From NCBI RefSeq assembly GCF_937952055.1, contig NZ_CALFYO010000013.1, positions 1 through 64,000 of the forward strand: DNA of 64,000 nt, given 5' to 3'. The DNA is from an uncultured Piscinibacter sp. Lineage in GTDB: Bacteria > Pseudomonadota > Gammaproteobacteria > Burkholderiales > Burkholderiaceae_C. Below, piece after piece: positions 38,518 to 48,072 of the stretch. The position numbers and the translations under genes are program-made. The notes under the pieces were generated by a model. The model was given only the letters and a program-made list of their open reading frames with translations, did no database searches and was not told where the DNA came from. Position 1 is the stretch's first letter; each line of letters begins with the position of its first letter.

Positions 38518-39834
38518 ATGCCCGACCTGAACCGAATTCGACTGTTGTGGGGGCGTGTCCGCCAGACGCTGTGGTGGCGCCCGGCAGTCTGGAGCGCGGC
38601 GGCCGTGGGGGCGGCTTTCGCCTCGGCGCTGGCCGATCTCTGGGTGCCCTCGGACTGGCTGCCTCCGTTCCAGACCGAAGTGGTCGACGACCTGTTGCGC
38701 ATCATGGCGTCCAGCATGCTGGCGGTGAGCACCTTCTCGCTGTCGGTGCTCGTCAACGCCTACGCGTCGGCCGCCAACGCCGGCACGCCGAGCGCGACCC
38801 GGCTGGTCGTGGCGGAGCCGCGGTCCCAAAAAGCGGTGGCGGTGTTCCTGGCCGCTTTCATCTTCTCCATCGTCGGCTTCATCGCGCTGGGAACGGGCCG
38901 CTACGGCGCGCCCGGCCGCATGGCGCTGTTCATGTGCACGCTGGGCGTGCTGGCCTGGGTCGTGGTCTCGTTCATGAGCTACATCGACGTGCTGACGCGT
39001 ATCGGCCGCGTGTCGCACACCATCGAAACCGTCGAGCGCGCCACCGGCAAGACCCTCGGGCGCTATGCCCGGGCACCCCTGAGTGGCGCGCGCGCTGCCG
39101 CCGAGCCACCGGCCGGCGCCAAGCCGGTGCGCTCGACGCTCACGGGCCACGTGCAGTTCGTCGACGTGGACGCACTGCAGGCGCTCGCAGAAGGGTGCGA
39201 TGGACAGGTTCACGTGAGCGCGAGTCCCGGGGACCTGGTGCACCCGATGTCGCCGCTGGCTTGGTTGCTGACGATGGCGGACGACGACGGTCGCGACGCC
39301 TTGGAAACTGGCGTGCGCAAGGCCTTCGTGATTGGGGCCGAGCGCACCATCGAGCAGGACGCCGCCTACGGGCTGATCATGCTGGCGGAGATCGCGCAGC
39401 GTGCGTTGTCGCCCGCGGTCAACGACCCCGGCACGGCGATCGCCGTGCTGGGCAGCCAGACGCGCCTGCTGGTGCAGACCTTCAGCGCGCCGGAGGACGC
39501 CGACGCCAAGGTCCGCGACCGCGTCACGGCCGCCCCGGCGTCACCGGCGGCGCTGGTGGCCATCGCCTACGAGCCGATTGCCCGCTGCAGCGCGGAGCAG
39601 TTCGACGTCATGCGGCAGCTGCTGCGCCATCTCGACGCGCTGGTTCACAACGCGCCGCCGGCCGTGGCGAAAGCGGCGCAGGAACTGGTGCAGCGGACCT
39701 TGGCACGGGCGGCGCGTGCCGGCATTGATGCGGCGGACTTGTCGCACTGGGACCAGGAGGCCCGTGCCCTCGGTCTCGCGCCCACGTCGCAGCTGACCCT
39801 TCACCTCGAAGAAACTGCGGCGCCGCGCAGCTGA
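38518..39834 (+). CDS. DUF2254 family membrane protein
   Basis: This is a 438-residue integral membrane protein. Four hydrophobic segments lie in the first 150 residues, with IMASSMLAVSTFSLSVLVNAY and GFIALGTGRYG. A soluble C-terminal domain has AAYGLIMLAEIAQRALSPAVNDPGTA, written here as two adjoining parts, QRALSPAVNDPGTA being the family hallmark. DUF2254 proteins are widespread and uncharacterised. No strong ribosome site precedes the ATG at 38518, but the family start fits. It lies 65 bases before nhaA on the same strand, so co-transcription with the antiporter is likely. Confidence 0.8.
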   Translation: MPDLNRIRLLWGRVRQTLWWRPAVWSAAAVGAAFASALADLWVPSDWLPPFQTEVVDDLLRIMASSMLAVSTFSLSVLVNAYASAANAGTPSATRLVVAEPRSQKAVAVFLAAFIFSIVGFIALGTGRYGAPGRMALFMCTLGVLAWVVVSFMSYIDVLTRIGRVSHTIETVERATGKTLGRYARAPLSGARAAAEPPAGAKPVRSTLTGHVQFVDVDALQALAEGCDGQVHVSASPGDLVHPMSPLAWLLTMADDDGRDALETGVRKAFVIGAERTIEQDAAYGLIMLAEIAQRALSPAVNDPGTAIAVLGSQTRLLVQTFSAPEDADAKVRDRVTAAPASPAALVAIAYEPIARCSAEQFDVMRQLLRHLDALVHNAPPAVAKAAQELVQRTLARAARAGIDAADLSHWDQEARALGLAPTSQLTLHLEETAAPRS

Positions 39835-39899
39835 TCGGCCTGCGGCACGGGCTTCAGCCCTCCCGATCCTTCCGTTGCAATGCATCCCAGGCACTGACC

Positions 39900-41249
39900 A
39901 TGAGTGAAGACCGAACCGTCACGACCGGAACCACTCAACTGCCGAAGGAACTGGTCGATCGGCTCACAAGACGGGTGACCCGGTTCTTTCGCATCGAGGC
40001 CGCCGGGGGAGTCGTTCTTCTGCTGCTCACGGTCGCCGCCCTGCTGATCTCCAACTCCCCCTGGGCGCACCAGTTCGAGCAGATCTGGGAGACGCCGATC
40101 GGTCTTCAGATCGGCACGTGGACATTCGCCCGCTCGCTGCGGGAGTGGATCAACGATGGGCTGATGACGCTGTTCTTCTTCGTCGTCGCATTGGAGCTCA
40201 AGCGAGAGCTGGTCCTGGGCGAACTGAACAAGCCGCGCGTGGCCGCGCTATCCATTGCCGCTGCGCTCGGTGGGATGCTGGTGCCGGCCGCGCTCTATCT
40301 GGTGCTGCAGTCGGGCCAACCGGGCCAAAGCGGCTGGGGCACCGTCATGGCAACCGATACCGCGTTCGTCATCGGCTGCCTTGCGCTTCTGGGATCGCGC
40401 ATCCCGCAGAGCCTGCGCGTGTTCATGCTCTCGCTGGCGATCGTCGATGATCTCGGTGCGATTCTTGTCGTCGCCATCGGCTACAGCAGCCACGTGGCCT
40501 GGGGCGCGCTCGCCTTGGGCGCGCTCGGCATCGTGCTTGTTCACGGGATGGCGTTGATCGGCATACGAAGTCTTGCGCTTTACTCCTTGGCGGGCGCTTT
40601 CATCTGGCTCGCGGTGGACGCATCGGGCATCCACGCAACGCTGACTGGCGTGGTACTGGGGTTGATGACGCCGGCCCGCAGATGGGTCACCGACGAGCGT
40701 CTTTACGGCATCTTGAACCAGGTCGTAGCGCATCCAGCCGGCGACCACGGAAGCGGCGACACCAAGGGTCGTCAGACCTTGCAGATGGCCGAGATCGCAG
40801 CGCGCGAGGCGCTGTCTCCGGTCGAGCGTCTGGAAATCCAGTTGCACCCGTGGGTCGCCTTCGTGGTCATGCCGCTCTTCGCGTTCGCCAACGCCGGCCT
40901 GCCGCTGTCTTCGGAGGGTCTCGGCACCTCCGTCACGCTGGCGGTGTTCGTCGGTTTCGCTCTTGGCAAACCCATCGGTGTCCTATCGTTCACATGGCTG
41001 GCGGTGCGCTCTGGCATCGCCGTGCGCTCCCCGGATCTGACTTGGAGATCACTGGCTGGCGGGGGGGTGCTCGCCGGAATCGGCTTCACGATGGCACTCT
41101 TCATTGCCAATCTGGCCTTCGACTCGAGTCTGGTCAACAGCGCGAAGCTGGGAATCTTCGCGGCATCCGTCCTTTCCGCGGTGGCGGGTGTTGCACTGCT
41201 CATGTCGTTGCCCGCGCATGACGGGCTTCTCGAACGGGAGGTGGGATGA
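39900..41249 (+). CDS. nhaA: Na+/H+ antiporter NhaA
   Basis: NhaA exchanges sodium for protons across the inner membrane, giving salt and alkaline-pH tolerance. The 449-residue protein has about eleven hydrophobic segments. The ion-binding aspartates are D183-D184 in AIVDDLGAI (E. coli D163-D164), and ATDTAF carries D153 (E. coli D133). The N-terminal region is about 20 residues longer than in E. coli, and a hydrophilic loop near 275-295 is extended. It follows the DUF2254 gene. Its 3' end is 110 bases from a convergent methyltransferase gene. Confidence 0.95.
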   Translation: MSEDRTVTTGTTQLPKELVDRLTRRVTRFFRIEAAGGVVLLLLTVAALLISNSPWAHQFEQIWETPIGLQIGTWTFARSLREWINDGLMTLFFFVVALELKRELVLGELNKPRVAALSIAAALGGMLVPAALYLVLQSGQPGQSGWGTVMATDTAFVIGCLALLGSRIPQSLRVFMLSLAIVDDLGAILVVAIGYSSHVAWGALALGALGIVLVHGMALIGIRSLALYSLAGAFIWLAVDASGIHATLTGVVLGLMTPARRWVTDERLYGILNQVVAHPAGDHGSGDTKGRQTLQMAEIAAREALSPVERLEIQLHPWVAFVVMPLFAFANAGLPLSSEGLGTSVTLAVFVGFALGKPIGVLSFTWLAVRSGIAVRSPDLTWRSLAGGGVLAGIGFTMALFIANLAFDSSLVNSAKLGIFAASVLSAVAGVALLMSLPAHDGLLEREVG

Positions 41250-41362
41250 CATCGCGGCTCGGCGGAACGCCCGTCCGGGCGTGGCTTACCGGCGCCGACG
41301 CCAGCAAGTTGCGGTCAGCCACCGCCAGCTCGTCGGCCATGGACCTGGCGAGTCGCTCGCCA

Positions 41363-42613
41363 TCAACGCGGATCGGCATCCGTGCCGTGCCCCTTGACGA
41401 ACGTGACGTGGTAGCAGTTGATAGTTTCCTGCGCAGCCTCGAAGGTTTCTGCCGCGCCGCCCAGATAGAAAAGCCACGCCCGGCGGAAGGCTTCGTCAAA
41501 TCGGGCGGGGTCTATCGAGCGAATGCGCTCCCAGTTCGTCTCGAAGTTCGTGAGCCAATGGACCACCGTGCGGTGGTAGTGGTACGACCGGTTCTCGATC
41601 GAGAGCAGGTTCAACCCATGCCTTTCCATCAGCGACAGCGTCTGTGCCAGGCTGGGAATGTAGCCGCCGGGGAAGATGTGCTTGATCGTGCAGTAGTTGG
41701 TGGGCCGCGCCTGCATGTTGAACGTGGCGGAGATCAGGCCGATGCCACCGGCCCGCAGCCCGAGGGCGATGCTGCGAATCCACGCCTCGTTGCAGTCGCG
41801 TCCCGCGTGTTCGTGCACGCCGATCGACACGAAGCGGTCGTACCGGCCGGGCTCGTCGGAGAGGTCGCGATGGTCCTTCTCGACAAGCGTGAGGTCGCCG
41901 CGGAAGCCCCGGGCCTGCATCAGCCGGCGCATGCCGTCGTTCTGGCTGGCGACGAGTCCATAGGCCGTCACCACGGCACCATACTTCCGCGCGGCGAGCA
42001 TGGACATGTAGCCCCAGCCCGGGCCGACCTCGACCAGCCTGTCGCCCGGCTGCAACCGCAGCTTGCGGCAGATGAGATCGAAGTTGTCGTGCTGCGCCTG
42101 GTCGAGTCCGCGCGTCGCATCGGTCCAGAGCCCCTCGCTGTAACCGTACGTCTCGCCAAGCACGAGATGGAAGAACTCCATCGGCAGGCCGTAGTGGAAG
42201 GTGGCATTGCGCCTGGCCTGATCGCGATCCCGGTTGTTCTGGCGCCACTCGAGCCAGTGCCGCTTTAGGCACGTCAGCGGATGCTCGAACCGCCCGAACG
42301 GCCTGCGGTAGCCGAGGTGGATCAACCGGCGCAGGCCGTGCTCGCCGATGATGTCGACGTCGCCTCTGAAGTACGACTCGAGGAACTCGAAGACGCCGCC
42401 GAACGCCATCCGCCATTGCGCGGAGGTCTTGCGGAAGATGATCGTGATGTCCGGCTCTCCGAGCCGGCTGCTGTGGTGAACGCTGCCGTCGGCGAAGACC
42501 ACCTTCAGGTGGTACTTCTGGCCCTCGGCCACGCTGTCGACGATGCGCCGAACCAGCGCCTGTGACAAGGATAGGCCGCCCTGCCGGGCGGCGCGCGAGG
42601 GCACAGTCGTCAT
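41363..42613 (-). CDS. Cyclopropane-fatty-acid-synthase-like methyltransferase
   Basis: This is a 416-residue SAM-dependent enzyme of the CFA synthase/mycolic acid methyltransferase family, which adds a methylene group to unsaturated phospholipid acyl chains or acts on related lipids. The N-terminal lipid-binding part is about 1-130. The catalytic part contains HYGLPMEFFHLVLG, the SAM motif LVEVGPGWGYMSMLAA, IGVHEHAG and the late HIFPGGYIPSL. The C-terminal YHYHRTVVHWL and FETNWERI are also family-typical. No signal peptide is seen. It stands alone, convergent with nhaA. Membrane cyclopropanation protects against acid or osmotic stress, which fits the neighbouring genes loosely. Confidence 0.88.
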   Translation of the reverse strand: MTTVPSRAARQGGLSLSQALVRRIVDSVAEGQKYHLKVVFADGSVHHSSRLGEPDITIIFRKTSAQWRMAFGGVFEFLESYFRGDVDIIGEHGLRRLIHLGYRRPFGRFEHPLTCLKRHWLEWRQNNRDRDQARRNATFHYGLPMEFFHLVLGETYGYSEGLWTDATRGLDQAQHDNFDLICRKLRLQPGDRLVEVGPGWGYMSMLAARKYGAVVTAYGLVASQNDGMRRLMQARGFRGDLTLVEKDHRDLSDEPGRYDRFVSIGVHEHAGRDCNEAWIRSIALGLRAGGIGLISATFNMQARPTNYCTIKHIFPGGYIPSLAQTLSLMERHGLNLLSIENRSYHYHRTVVHWLTNFETNWERIRSIDPARFDEAFRRAWLFYLGGAAETFEAAQETINCYHVTFVKGHGTDADPR

Positions 42614-43055
42614 CGGATCAGATCTTCCCCATACGCAACCGCCGCGACCATTTCTACCTTGGCCGCCGCGCCCCGGTCTTGACGGAGGTCAGTGCGTATC
42701 CTCGCCTTGACCACGGGCCCGGACTCGGTCCGCAGCGGATGGCCTGAGCCCAGCGTCTGCCACTGCGAGGAGGCGGCGGGTCGGTCCTTCTCGATGCATC
42801 GCACGATCGGCGTAGCGCGAGTCGCAGCCCGCCACACGGGCGCGGCAGAAGGGCCTGACGTCCGCGATCGCGTGCCGCGGCCCGCCAGCCTCACATCGAC
42901 GCTCGCGCAGCGTGAAGATCCACGAACGCACCTTGCTTCCCGCGGTCATCGGACCCGCTCGGCATCGCCGACGTGCTGCCGTGCTCCGCACGACAACGGC
43001 CGGGGCCAGCCATGGCGTCGACGACCAACGGCGGCGGTCGAGCCCCGGGGCCGGA
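42614..43055. other. Gene-free stretch upstream of the CFA-synthase-like gene
   Basis: These 442 bases lie between the DUF1840 gene and the CFA-synthase-like gene, both minus strand. They presumably hold the promoter of the latter. No gene is supported. Confidence 0.5.
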
Positions 43056-43376
43056 TCAGGTGCCCGTGACGATAGGTTTCCGGGCCGCCTGGGCCCGCTT
43101 GATCATCTCCGTCAGCGGCCACGCCCTCTGGCGCAGGGTCATGCCGCCGTCTTCGGGTGGCGCCGCGCCCTCTCGGGCCGCATGCCCGGACAGGTCCTGC
43201 GCCGCGCTGTCACGTGCCACGGCTGCCTCGATCGCCTCAATCGCCACGGACCTGGCCGCAGGCTCGATAACGCCCCGGGTTGCCAGGGCGATGCCCATCG
43301 CGCGCGGCACCTCATCGCCGCCCAGGCCCAGCATGAGTACGTCGCCGGTGGCCTTGCACTGGGACTTGTAGATCAT
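43056..43376 (-). CDS. DUF1840 family protein
   Basis: This is a 106-residue protein with MIYKSQCKATGDVLMLG at the start, GVIEPAA in the middle and LRQRAWPLTEMIKRAQAA near the end. This is the DUF1840 pattern, common in betaproteobacteria and of unknown function. GGAGG lies a few bases before the ATG at 43376, so the 76 upstream codons of open frame are not used. Cytoplasmic by prediction. It has no close partners: a gene-poor region lies upstream. Confidence 0.9.
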   Translation of the reverse strand: MIYKSQCKATGDVLMLGLGGDEVPRAMGIALATRGVIEPAARSVAIEAIEAAVARDSAAQDLSGHAAREGAAPPEDGGMTLRQRAWPLTEMIKRAQAARKPIVTGT

Positions 43377-45039
43377 CGGACTGCCTCCAGACTTGGCCCC
43401 TGCAGCGGGCACAACACCGCGCTTTCGAACGCTCCGGTGCTTGAAACGACACAGCCTCGGCCCGTGCCGAGGCTGTGGTCCCTGTATCTCGAGCCACAAA
43501 TCGACCATCAGGAGACGATCGTGCGCCCGTGGTGAGCGAACTCGATGTTTCCGTTGTGCCCGCCGCAGTGAACCACGCTCAGCCCGACCTGCGTGAACCC
43601 GCAAGTAGCCAGTTGCACCACCAGCTTGCGGTCCAACGGCGAGGTCTCGACGTCGAAGCCCGCCGAGCCGCGGTGAGCGGGAAAGTTGAGCTCAATGCCC
43701 GCTTTGCGGCAGTCAGATCCGCAGATGCTGAGTCAGCAGAGGGTCGGGATGATGAGTTCGCCGACGGCCAGACCGGTCACTCGACTTGCTCCAGCCGTAG
43801 TTTGTCGGCGTCACCGATCAACCGTTAGTGACCTACTGATTGCAGGGTCGTAGCCGACGCTGGGACTGAGAGACAGCCAAAGTCAGGATTCCGAGGTCCG
43901 CCGACTTCTTGCCGCCGAACGCGCACGGCAGCAGCCAGTCTGAAGCGGACGCACAATGCTGCGACGCCGTCCGGCTTTGCCGACGAGGTGAATGCGGGCA
44001 CCCTTGGGTTCGGCGTCGAGTTCGTTGAGCTCGGAATGCCGCCCCCTCGGACGTCACACAACCATATTCGTCGTCGAGTTCCGAGGTAGCCCGCGCATGC
44101 AAGTAGCGCTCAAAGACGCTTTCAACGACAACACATTGACAGCCATCTGCTGTCATCTGTCAGACATTTTTCTCGCAAGTCGTTGATTTCATTGGGACTG
44201 ATCGTCGGCTCGCATCTCGATGGCGAGGTAGCCCTGCACGTGCGGTCTCAATACGAGGACGCAGAGTCTGCCGCTGGCAACTACTCAACCCCTGCGGATC
44301 GACCGCTCTCGTCCCGCAAGTCGAGACCAAGGAGTGACGTTCAGAAGCGATCTGGTCTGCCACTTAGAGGTTCGGCACTTGCACCGACTCAACTGTGAGT
44401 GCACGAACTGAGTGGCCCCTCATTGCTCTCAGCCCGCATTTGCCAGATGGTCCGGTCCGTCGGCGCGAATCAGCGTGAAATGGGCGGGCAAGTCGACGGG
44501 ATCTGACCTTGAATGGTTCTGATCCGTCGGACGATGCAGTCCCGCATCATCCCTGAAAATGCGCACTGCCTGTCCAGCTCCGACCGGTTGCTGACACAGG
44601 CGCCCACAGCGGCTTCCGATCGCTTTGCAGCGCTTGCCGTCCGCAGCCAACGCGGGCGGTACTCACGATCCCAGGCCGCTTGCGGCCATTCGTCCGGGAC
44701 TCCGTGCGCAGGCGCCAACGCCCGCCATCGGACGTGCTGCGGGCGCTGACCCTGGCCATGACGATTGGAGCAGCGCGCGAGATCCCTTGCCGACTGTCGC
44801 ACCGGCACGCGCGCGCGGCAGGTCACGAGCCGAACGCGACTTTCGACGTCTCAGTTCGTCCACCTTGTCTTCGCCGCATCGTGAACAGGTGGGCACGCCA
44901 GGACAAGAGGAAAGCACTACACGCGCCTGCTCGCGCTGGCCGGCGCTTGCGCGCTGCTCGCGCTGTGGCGCATCATCGGTGCCTTCGCTTTGCGCACTGC
45001 GTTGTCCCGGCGCAGCCCCCCCAGTTGAGAGCGGGCCAC
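43377..45039. other. Gene-poor stretch of 1.66 kb
   Basis: This region between the DUF1840 and class II aldolase genes has no intact gene I can support. It contains one gene remnant at 43508-43732. TGACAG and CTGTCA inverted motifs are repeated at about 44,138-44,163. The reading frames change composition over short distances, as in decayed DNA. Confidence 0.5.
43508..43732 (-). pseudogene. Possible gene remnant, faintly M15 peptidase-like
   Basis: A 74-codon open frame ends at TGA 43508 and is preceded by an in-frame TGA at 43733, with no start codon near its beginning. The peptide is protein-like throughout (LSICGSDCRKAGIELNF, then FDVETSPLDRKLVVQLATCG and HNGNIEFAHHG). The pattern of a GFDV/SPLDR helix, a GF..VG strand and a closing histidine-rich segment faintly recalls M15 D-Ala-D-Ala carboxypeptidases, but this is weak. 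It is most likely a fragment. It could also be a chance frame in GC-rich DNA. Confidence 0.35.
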
Positions 45040-45816
45040 ATGCAGACCACCGTCTCGATCAATGCCTTTGCCACCCGCGAGCCGCCTGTCTTCGAGACGA
45101 AGGAGGCCGAACGTCGGCACGTGCAGGAACGGCTCGCGGCCGCCTGTCGGATTCTGGGCCGCCGCGGACTGTCCGAGGGGCTGCTGGGCCATATCACGGT
45201 TCGCGATCCGCAGCGGGCCGACTGCTTCTGGGTCAACCCCATTGGCGTTCCGATGCACCGCGTCAAGGCCTCGCAGTTGGTGCAGGTCGACCACCAGGGC
45301 CGCGTCGTCCAGGGCGACGGTGCGGTCAACCCAGTCGGCCTGCTGTTGCACACGGCGTTGCACCGCGCAAGACCCGACGTGGCGGCGGTGTGCCACGCCC
45401 ATGCATCCGCCGCGTCGACCTGGGCGGCGCTCGAACGCCTGCTCGATCCGATCACTCAAGATGCCAGCGTCTTCTATGGGCAGCAGGCCCTGATCCGCGA
45501 GCCGAGACTGGTACGCGACACCGCGTCCGCCGAGCGCTTTGCGCGCGCCTTTGGCGACGAGCGAGTGGCGATCCACGCGGGCCACGGCATCTTCACGACC
45601 GGCTCTTCGGTGGACGAGGCCGCCTGGTGGTTCGTGCTGATGAATCGCTGCTGCGATGACCAGCTGCGTGCGGAAGCAGCCGGCACGCCGACGCAGTACC
45701 CCGCCGAGGACGCAGGCTGGCTGGCGTCGACGCTCGGCTCGCCTCGCTTTGGCTGGCTTTCGTTCCAGACGCTGTGGGACGACATCGTCGCCAGCGATCC
45801 GGATCTCAGGGACTGA
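45040..45816 (+). CDS. Class II aldolase/adducin family protein
   Basis: This is a 258-residue member of the class II aldolase fold. It has the family pattern RILGRRGLSEGLLGHITVRD, the metal-binding pair HAHASAA and, later, IHAGHGIFTTG with the third histidine. These enzymes cleave aldol bonds of phosphorylated sugars, or act as decarboxylases and epimerases. The specific substrate cannot be told. I start at ATG 45040, where family similarity begins; the open frame reaches further upstream but looks non-coding. It is convergent with the N-carbamoyl-D-amino acid hydrolase gene. Confidence 0.85.
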   Translation: MQTTVSINAFATREPPVFETKEAERRHVQERLAAACRILGRRGLSEGLLGHITVRDPQRADCFWVNPIGVPMHRVKASQLVQVDHQGRVVQGDGAVNPVGLLLHTALHRARPDVAAVCHAHASAASTWAALERLLDPITQDASVFYGQQALIREPRLVRDTASAERFARAFGDERVAIHAGHGIFTTGSSVDEAAWWFVLMNRCCDDQLRAEAAGTPTQYPAEDAGWLASTLGSPRFGWLSFQTLWDDIVASDPDLRD

Positions 45817-45873
45817 ACTGGCGCCCGTGTCCCTGGATGGCCGCATGGCGTCCAGGCAGCCGTCTGCTGGGGC

Positions 45874-46830
45874 TCAATCCTGGGCCGGCGGCACCGCGCC
45901 CTTTCGCTCCACGATCATGCGGTACTGCGCGGGCTCGCGATGGCGGGCGAAATTGAAGGTGGTGTTCTTGTAGGACGCTGTGAGATCCAGGTCGCAGCGT
46001 GCGACGGCGAGTTCGTCGCCGGTGGTGGTGCAGGCGCCGACGATCTCTCCCGAAGGCGCCACGATGATCGAGTTGCCGATCTGCTCGACGCCCTCTTCGT
46101 TGCCGGCCTTGGCCACGCCCACCACCCAGGTGCCGTTCTGATACGCGCCCGCCTGCATCACCAGCTCGTTGTGGAAGTGCGAGAGCGCATCGTGCTCGGG
46201 CGCGGGCGGGTTGTGCACCGGCGTGTTGTAGCCGATGAGGATCATCTCGACTCCCTGCAGGCCGAGCACGCGATAGGTCTCGGACCATCGCCTGTCGTTG
46301 CAGATGGCCATGCCGAAGATGCCGGCCTTGCCTTCGCCGAAGTTCGCCCGGAAGGCCGGGAAGCCCAGGTTGCCGACCTCGAAGTAGCGCTTCTCCAGGT
46401 GCTGGAAGCGCCGCCACGGCTCGTGCTCCGCATGGCCGGGCAGGTGGATCTTGCGGTAGCGCGCGACGATGGCGCCTTGCTTGTCGACCGTGATGGCGGT
46501 GTTGAAGCGGCGCAGCCTCCCGCCCTCCTCCACCAGTTCGGCGTAGCCGAGGCAGAAACCCACACCGAGCGTGCGCGCCGCATCGAACAGCGGCTGCGTG
46601 TCCGGGCTGGGCATGGCGCGCTCGAAGAAAGCGTCGATGTCCTGCTGATGCTCGAAGTACCAGCGCGGGAAGAAGGTGGTGAGCGCCAGTTCCGGGAACA
46701 CCACCAGGTCGCAGCCGTTGGACCGGGCGTCGCGCATCAGCGCGAGCATGCGCTCGACCACCTGGGCACGGGAGTCGCTGCGGGCAATGGGCCCGAGCTG
46801 GGCGGCGCCCACGGTGATGATTCTCGGCAT
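45874..46830 (-). CDS. N-carbamoyl-D-amino acid hydrolase (nitrilase superfamily)
   Basis: This is a 318-residue cytoplasmic amidohydrolase that should split N-carbamoyl-D-amino acids into D-amino acid, CO2 and ammonia. The catalytic triad is E47 (FPELAL), K127 (YRKIHLPG) and C177 (AICNDRRW). Histidines in LPGHAEHEPWR and NTPVHNPPAPEHD match the D-carbamoylase subgroup. The length also fits. GAGGAG precedes the ATG, nine bases after the upstream zinc hydrolase stop. It is the last gene of the minus-strand operon that begins at the substrate-binding protein. No hydantoinase is present, so carbamoyl substrates must arrive from outside or by other routes. Confidence 0.9.
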   Translation of the reverse strand: MPRIITVGAAQLGPIARSDSRAQVVERMLALMRDARSNGCDLVVFPELALTTFFPRWYFEHQQDIDAFFERAMPSPDTQPLFDAARTLGVGFCLGYAELVEEGGRLRRFNTAITVDKQGAIVARYRKIHLPGHAEHEPWRRFQHLEKRYFEVGNLGFPAFRANFGEGKAGIFGMAICNDRRWSETYRVLGLQGVEMILIGYNTPVHNPPAPEHDALSHFHNELVMQAGAYQNGTWVVGVAKAGNEEGVEQIGNSIIVAPSGEIVGACTTTGDELAVARCDLDLTASYKNTTFNFARHREPAQYRMIVERKGAVPPAQD

Positions 46831-46839
46831 GGTGGCTCC

Positions 46840-48072
46840 TCAGGCCGACAGTTCGAGCAGGGTGTGCAGCAGCACCTCGGCGCCGGCATGCAGGTGCGCG
46901 GGCGCCGTGTGTTCGGCCGGGTTGTGGCTGATGCCCTGGACCGAGGGCACGAAGATCATCGCGGTGGGACAGATGCGCGCCATCATCTGCGCATCGTGCC
47001 CGGCTCCTGAGCTCATGGGGCGGTGCGAATGGCCGAGCCGCTGCGCGGTGCGCGCGATGAGATCGGCCACGCCCGAGTCGAAGCGCACCGGCTCGAAGCG
47101 AGCCAACGGCCGGGTTTCGATCTTCACCCCTTCGTTCGACGCCAGCTCCGCGAGGAACTGCGCCAGCCGACGCTCGGCCTGCTGCAGCAGGCCCTCGTCG
47201 GTGTTGCGCAGGTCCACGGTGAGCCTGGCACGGGCGGCGATGACGTTGATCAGGTTCGGCTGCAGCGTCAGCGCGCCCATGGTCGCCACCTGGCTGCCGC
47301 CCATTTCGTCGGCCAAGCGGCGCAGGAAGCTGCCGATCGCGGCGGCGCAATAGCCGGCATCGTGACGCAGCCGCATCGGCGTCGTGCCGGCATGGTTGGA
47401 CTGTCCGCGGATGTCGACTTCCTGCCACGAGATGCCCTGCAGGTCGCGCACGGCGCCGATGGTCACGCCCTCCGCGTCGAGCACCGGCCCCTGCTCGATG
47501 TGCAGTTCGACGAAGGCATGAGGCGTGCACAGGGGCAGTGGCGCCTCGCCCAGGTAGCCGATGCGCTCGAGCTCCGCGCGCAGCCCCGCGCCATCGATGG
47601 CGCGCGTGGCGTAGGCCTGCTCCAGCGGCAGGCCGCCCGCGTACACCAGCGAGCCCAGCATGTCGGGCTGGAAGCGCGCGCCTTCCTCGTTGGTGAACAC
47701 ACCGACCACCAGCGGGCGCCGTGTCGTCAGGCCCGCGTCGTTCAGGGCCTGCACCACTTCCAGGCCCGCCAGCACGCCGTAGTTGCCGTCGTAGCGACCG
47801 CCGGTGCGCACGGTGTCGATGTGCGAGCCGGTCATCACCGGCGCCAGGTCTTCCCGGCCGGGACGGCGGCCGAAGATGTTGCCGATGCCATCGACGGCGA
47901 TCTGCAGGCCGAGTTCGCGCATCCATGCCACCACCCTGTCGCGCCCGGCGCGATCGTCGTCGGTCAGCGCGAGACGGCAGCACGCGCCTTCGGCGGTCGC
48001 GCCGATGGCCGCCAGACTGTCCAGGCGTTCCAGCAGGCGCGCCGGGTCGATGTGCACGGCGGCCGTGCTCAC
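46840..48072 (-). CDS. Zinc-dependent N-carbamoyl/allantoate-type amidohydrolase (M20 family)
   Basis: This is a 410-residue enzyme of the HyuC/AllC/beta-ureidopropionase group (M20, dinuclear metal), which hydrolyses N-carbamoyl-L-amino acids or ureido acids. The metal-site motifs are GSHIDTV, RYDGNYGVLAG, FTNEEGARF, LHIEQGPVL and SGAGHDAQMMA. GTG 48072 overlaps the stop of the ammonia-lyase gene by four bases (GTGA), which fixes the start; a longer open frame reads antisense-like sequence. A paralogue is encoded at 60.5 kb, so the locus may handle two carbamoyl substrates. Confidence 0.88.
   Translation of the reverse strand: MSTAAVHIDPARLLERLDSLAAIGATAEGACCRLALTDDDRAGRDRVVAWMRELGLQIAVDGIGNIFGRRPGREDLAPVMTGSHIDTVRTGGRYDGNYGVLAGLEVVQALNDAGLTTRRPLVVGVFTNEEGARFQPDMLGSLVYAGGLPLEQAYATRAIDGAGLRAELERIGYLGEAPLPLCTPHAFVELHIEQGPVLDAEGVTIGAVRDLQGISWQEVDIRGQSNHAGTTPMRLRHDAGYCAAAIGSFLRRLADEMGGSQVATMGALTLQPNLINVIAARARLTVDLRNTDEGLLQQAERRLAQFLAELASNEGVKIETRPLARFEPVRFDSGVADLIARTAQRLGHSHRPMSSGAGHDAQMMARICPTAMIFVPSVQGISHNPAEHTAPAHLHAGAEVLLHTLLELSA

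Noticed and set aside
44680..45039. 120-codon N-terminal extension of the class II aldolase
   Set aside because: The extension is Arg-rich and lacks family similarity. The aldolase fold begins shortly after the ATG at 45040.
45817..47983. 725-codon minus-strand frame over the carbamoylase and nitrilase genes
   Set aside because: It is a shifted frame of two genes that have clear catalytic motifs and good starts. It carries no motif of its own.
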